A stretch of 64,000 nucleotides of DNA from Streptomyces sp. JHA26. Lineage in GTDB: Bacteria > Actinomycetota > Actinomycetes > Streptomycetales > Streptomycetaceae. Positions within the stretch are counted from its first letter, which is position 1. The number at the start of each line of letters is the position of its first letter. Made by a program: the position numbers and the translations under genes. Shown piece by piece: positions 61,643 through 64,000 of the stretch. The notes below the pieces were generated by a model. The model had not been told where the DNA came from, made no database searches, and worked only from the letters and a program-made list of their open reading frames with translations. The DNA is taken from contig NZ_BDJC01000010.1 of the NCBI RefSeq assembly GCF_002005565.1, positions 1 through 64,000 on the forward strand. Direction: 5' to 3'.

Positions 61643-62206
61643 CTACAGGCTGAGCGTGATCGCGGCGGCGATGCCGCCCAGACCAAGGGCGAAGGCCGCT
61701 TCCTTCCAGCCGCCCCTGCCCCAGCGGAAGGGGCGGTCGGCGGCCAGCCGGCCCGGCCCGATGGCGGCGACGGCCAGCGCGACGACGACGATGCACACGC
61801 TGTACTCCACACCGCCGTTCGCCTCCCACAGACCATGAGCGCCGGTGACCGTGGCCATCGCATTGATCATGACACCGATCAGAGCGGCGGACGCCAGCGG
61901 CGTCAGCAGACCCAGGGCCAGACCGAGGCCGCCGAGCGACTCGGACGCGCCTCCGACCGCGGCGAAGAGCTTTCCCGGGTGGTAGCCCAGAGCCGCGAAC
62001 CCCTTGCCGGTCTCCGTCAGACCCGGACCCTCGAAGAACCCGAAGAGTTTCTGCGCCCCGTGTCCGGCCATCAGCAGCCCGAAGGTCAGCCGGATGAGCA
62101 GCAGTCCGATGTCGGCGGCGGCTATCGGCGGCGCACCGACGGGGGCGGACCGGGCCGCCGGTTCGGTGGACGGGGCAGGAGAATTCAGGATGAGTTTGGT
62201 CAACAT
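61643..62206 (-). CDS. DoxX-family membrane protein
   Basis: 187 residues from ATG 62206, GGAG seven bases upstream. The DoxX four-helix pattern is clear: 'GLLLIRLTFGLLMAGHGAQKLFG', 'LGGLGLALGLLTPLASAALIGVM' and two further helices. DoxX/MPO1-like proteins are linked to oxidative-stress defence and thiosulfate/quinone redox in membranes. The upstream regulator gene at 62382 is on the same strand 175 bp away. Confidence 0.88.
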   Translation of the reverse strand: MLTKLILNSPAPSTEPAARSAPVGAPPIAAADIGLLLIRLTFGLLMAGHGAQKLFGFFEGPGLTETGKGFAALGYHPGKLFAAVGGASESLGGLGLALGLLTPLASAALIGVMINAMATVTGAHGLWEANGGVEYSVCIVVVALAVAAIGPGRLAADRPFRWGRGGWKEAAFALGLGGIAAAITLSL

Positions 62207-62381
62207 GGCGATGCTCCGGTCGGAACGCCAGAACGGGTGTCTTCCCCCAGCTCGATGGGACGTCGAGCACCGGTGACGTGTGTGTCCCGCAGCAGATCGC
62301 GGACGATGGCCTGCTCCTCGTGCCGCGGGCAGGGGCATACACCGGGCCGGTGGTCCGCGGGGGCGGGCGGCCGGCGCCGCG

Positions 62382-63134
62382 TCAGTGATCCTGGGGCATC
62401 TGATCATCGCGATCGGTGTTGTTCGGGCCCAGCCGTACGCAGCACTCGTCGGGCTCCGGGGCCAGGACGGCCTGGATGCCGTTGACCTCGAGGCCGTCGA
62501 GAAAGCCGCCGAGGAACGCCTGGTTCATGCCGCACACCAGGTCGGGGGCCTTCGCGGCCAGCGGATGGAACGGGCAGTTGCGCAGCCGCAGCCGGGTGGG
62601 GCCTTCCCGGACGGGCTCGTAGCCGCACCGGTCCAGCAGGTGCTCGCAGGCGGTCAGCCCGCGCTCGGGACCCAGGCGCCCGGGCCGGGTCTCCTCCCGT
62701 GCCTCCTCGCCCATCTGCCGGCCGCGCCGCTCGGCGCTCCGCATGGCCGCCTGCGCGGCGTTCTCGCCGGCCTCCTCGGTCAGGACCGCGTCCAGGAGAA
62801 GGTCCGCGAGCAGTTCGTGACGCCGGTCGGGGATGCTGACGGTGATCTGGGCATCGGTGGGCTCATACACCTTCGGGCGCCTGCCGACCTTGCGGATCCC
62901 GCCGGGCGTCTCGACCCGGGTGCGCAGCAGGCCGGCGTCGACGAGCTTGTCCAGGTGGAAGGCGGCGAGTTTGCGGGATATGCCGACGCTCGCCGCGGCC
63001 TCGTCACGGGTGACGGCGTGGCCGGCACGGCGGATGAAGGCGAACATGCGCCGCCGCGAGTCCTCACTCAGGACGCTGACGGAGTCGATGGCGCTGCCGG
63101 CCGCGTCGGTCTGTGCTGTCTGATCGGAAGCCAC
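62382..63134 (-). CDS. ArsR/SufR-like HTH regulator with conserved cysteines
   Basis: 250 residues from GTG 63134. Winged helix 'SEDSRRRMFAFIRRAGHAVTRDEAAASVGISRKLAAFHLDKLVDAGLLRTR'. The C-terminal part has cysteines in 'CEHLLDRCGY', 'NCPFHP', 'LVCGMN' and 'DECCVRL', spaced as in SufR-like Fe-S-sensing regulators. Cluster binding is inference. Divergent from the DUF2231 gene with a palindrome between. Confidence 0.83.
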   Translation of the reverse strand: MASDQTAQTDAAGSAIDSVSVLSEDSRRRMFAFIRRAGHAVTRDEAAASVGISRKLAAFHLDKLVDAGLLRTRVETPGGIRKVGRRPKVYEPTDAQITVSIPDRRHELLADLLLDAVLTEEAGENAAQAAMRSAERRGRQMGEEAREETRPGRLGPERGLTACEHLLDRCGYEPVREGPTRLRLRNCPFHPLAAKAPDLVCGMNQAFLGGFLDGLEVNGIQAVLAPEPDECCVRLGPNNTDRDDQMPQDH

Positions 63135-63220
63135 AAGACCACAGTAACTCCCACCAGCGTAGGCACAAGTGTTCCTTCCGGCTTGGTGTCCTGTATGTCT
63201 TGACGACCTACCTGAATAAG

Positions 63221-63236
63221 ACCAAGAATTATTGGT
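63221..63236. promoter_or_regulatory. ACCAA-N6-TTGGT operator candidate
   Basis: Perfect 5-bp arms around GAATTA, 18 bp downstream of TTGACG (63200-63205) and 24 bp before the DUF2231 start. Its place suits the divergent HTH regulator. Confidence 0.5.
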
Positions 63237-63259
63237 GAAACAGGAAGGGGGCTATCACG

Positions 63260-63808
63260 ATGACCGACGAGTCCCGGCTGCAGGCGAAACGCCCGGTCAG
63301 TGCCTCGCTGGCCGGCCCGTACGGCCACCCGTTCCACCCGATCCTGGTCACGGTGCCGATCGGCGCCTGGGTGACCAGCCTGGTGTTCGACATCGCCTCC
63401 CACGTGGTCGACCGGCCGGGTTTCCTGACCCAGGGATCGCAGTGGCTGATTGCGGTGGGGGTGATCGGTGCCCTGCTGGCGGCCATGGTCGGGTTCCTCG
63501 ACCTGTTCGCGATCCCGACCGGCACCCCGGCCTTCCGCACCGCCCTGGTCCACATGACGCTGAACCTGCTGGTGACCGTCGCCTACGCCGTCAACTTCCT
63601 GTGGCGCCAAGGCGCCTACACCGACGGCGGGAGCGTCGGCTGGGACAGGCTCGTCCTGTCCGCGGTCAGCATCGCCGTGCTGGGCGTGTCGGGGTTTCTC
63701 GGCGGCAAGCTGGCCTACCGCTACGGAGTCCGCGTCGCCGACGAGAACACCCAGGCCGAGGGATACACACCCGGCACCGGCGCGCGAAACGCCCGCCCCA
63801 CCGCCTGA
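63260..63808 (+). CDS. DUF2231-family membrane protein
   Basis: 182 residues from ATG 63260 (GGAAGGGGG upstream). Conserved 'GHPFHPILVTVPIGAWVTSLVFD' and four hydrophobic helices; DUF2231 proteins are thought to be haem- or redox-related membrane proteins, but the role is unproven. First gene of a plus-strand unit continuing at 63874. Confidence 0.87.
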   Translation: MTDESRLQAKRPVSASLAGPYGHPFHPILVTVPIGAWVTSLVFDIASHVVDRPGFLTQGSQWLIAVGVIGALLAAMVGFLDLFAIPTGTPAFRTALVHMTLNLLVTVAYAVNFLWRQGAYTDGGSVGWDRLVLSAVSIAVLGVSGFLGGKLAYRYGVRVADENTQAEGYTPGTGARNARPTA

Positions 63809-63873
63809 AACCGCACGATCCGCACCACGGCCGGCTGCTCCGGCCGCTCCATCACATCGCTGGGGAGTTCATG

Positions 63874-64000
63874 ATGGACATCGCCGCACTGATCACCTGG
63901 GTGATCACCGCCCTCGGCGGCTTCTACCTGCTCGGCACCTGGATCCAACGCGGCGGAATCCGCCAACAGCAAACCGGCGCCAGCCACCTTCCCGCCCCCG
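63874..64000 (+). CDS. Small membrane protein, cut by window end
   Basis: Starts at ATG 63874 (a second ATG at 63871; GGGGAG upstream) and runs off the window in frame: 'MDIAALITWVITALGGFYLL' then 'GTWIQRGGIRQQ'. One N-terminal membrane helix is visible. It follows DUF2231 by 65 bp on the same strand, so probably one operon. No family recognised. Confidence 0.65.
   Translation, partial: MDIAALITWVITALGGFYLLGTWIQRGGIRQQQTGASHLPAP

Overview
The window is very GC-rich DNA with GTG/TTG/ATG starts, AGGAG-type ribosome binding sites, several probable leaderless starts and protein families typical of Streptomyces (MmyB-type HTH regulators, DUF6493/SWIM, DUF6328, LuxR-type LAL regulators, AAA-HTH regulators). 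I read it as an accessory, probably chromosome-arm, region of a Streptomyces or close relative. No rRNA, tRNA or CRISPR array is visible. The region is densely regulatory and heavily scarred: at least a dozen broken genes or insertion-element remnants lie between intact ones.

Layout. 0-8 kb: a DUF1963 gene broken by an in-frame TGA, an IS6 scrap, an intact DUF1963 paralogue, a Ser/Thr kinase with a LamG-like tail, and a decayed SWIM / DUF6493 pair. 8-10 kb: a VOC-SDR operon divergent from a GntR/FCD regulator, with a clear operator. 10.5-12.4 kb: two tandem MmyB-type regulators. 12.5-17 kb: an Atu4866-family protein, a protein joining a barrel-less amidohydrolase shell to an Atu4866 domain, a complete amidohydrolase and an MFS exporter. 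17.7-24.9 kb: a secreted TAP-like peptidase, a large sensor kinase with its response regulator, a decayed OsmC copy, a cupin, an IS4 fragment and a GNAT. 25.3-33.5 kb: a regulatory island with a small membrane protein, two paralogous P-loop ATPase-HTH regulators, a second sensor kinase, an atypical receiver/winged-helix regulator and a second LuxR-type response regulator; five of these genes strictly alternate strands. 33.6-35.8 kb: a TnpB element with its right-end/omegaRNA hairpin, then an OsmC peroxidase. 36.4-40.6 kb: a double Lrp/AsnC regulator divergent from an M20 hydrolase and an MFS transporter. 41-42 kb: scrap (pcaD start, IS110, DsbA). 42-53.6 kb: DUF6328, short-chain dehydrogenases, a quinol monooxygenase, a haloperoxidase-type hydrolase, a large LAL regulator, an HTH-SDR divergent pair, LtrA and an aldehyde dehydrogenase. 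53.6-64 kb: recombinase and integrase scraps around a SnoaL/Rrf2 divergent pair, then TetR, GDSL hydrolase, FAD monooxygenase, zinc-less quinone oxidoreductase/TetR, DoxX, an Fe-S-like HTH regulator, DUF2231 and a gene cut by the window end.

How the genes work together. Much of the right half looks like small redox or detoxification units, each beside its own repressor. The sequence shows the operators directly in several places: three GTCGYAAC-N7-GTTRCGAC sites in front of Rrf2/SnoaL, an 8+6+8 dyad in front of the TetR/quinone oxidoreductase pair, a 28-bp dyad between GntR and VOC-SDR, and GGATAT-N4-ATATCC between Lrp and M20. A near-identical 150-bp upstream segment precedes both the haloperoxidase and the aldehyde dehydrogenase, so these two units are probably co-regulated. 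The two-component/ATPase-HTH island at 25-33.5 kb, with an ancestral partial duplication at 19.3-22.5 kb, is the best candidate for an undescribed regulatory system. All functional assignments are by recognition of motifs and family resemblance; no database search was run.
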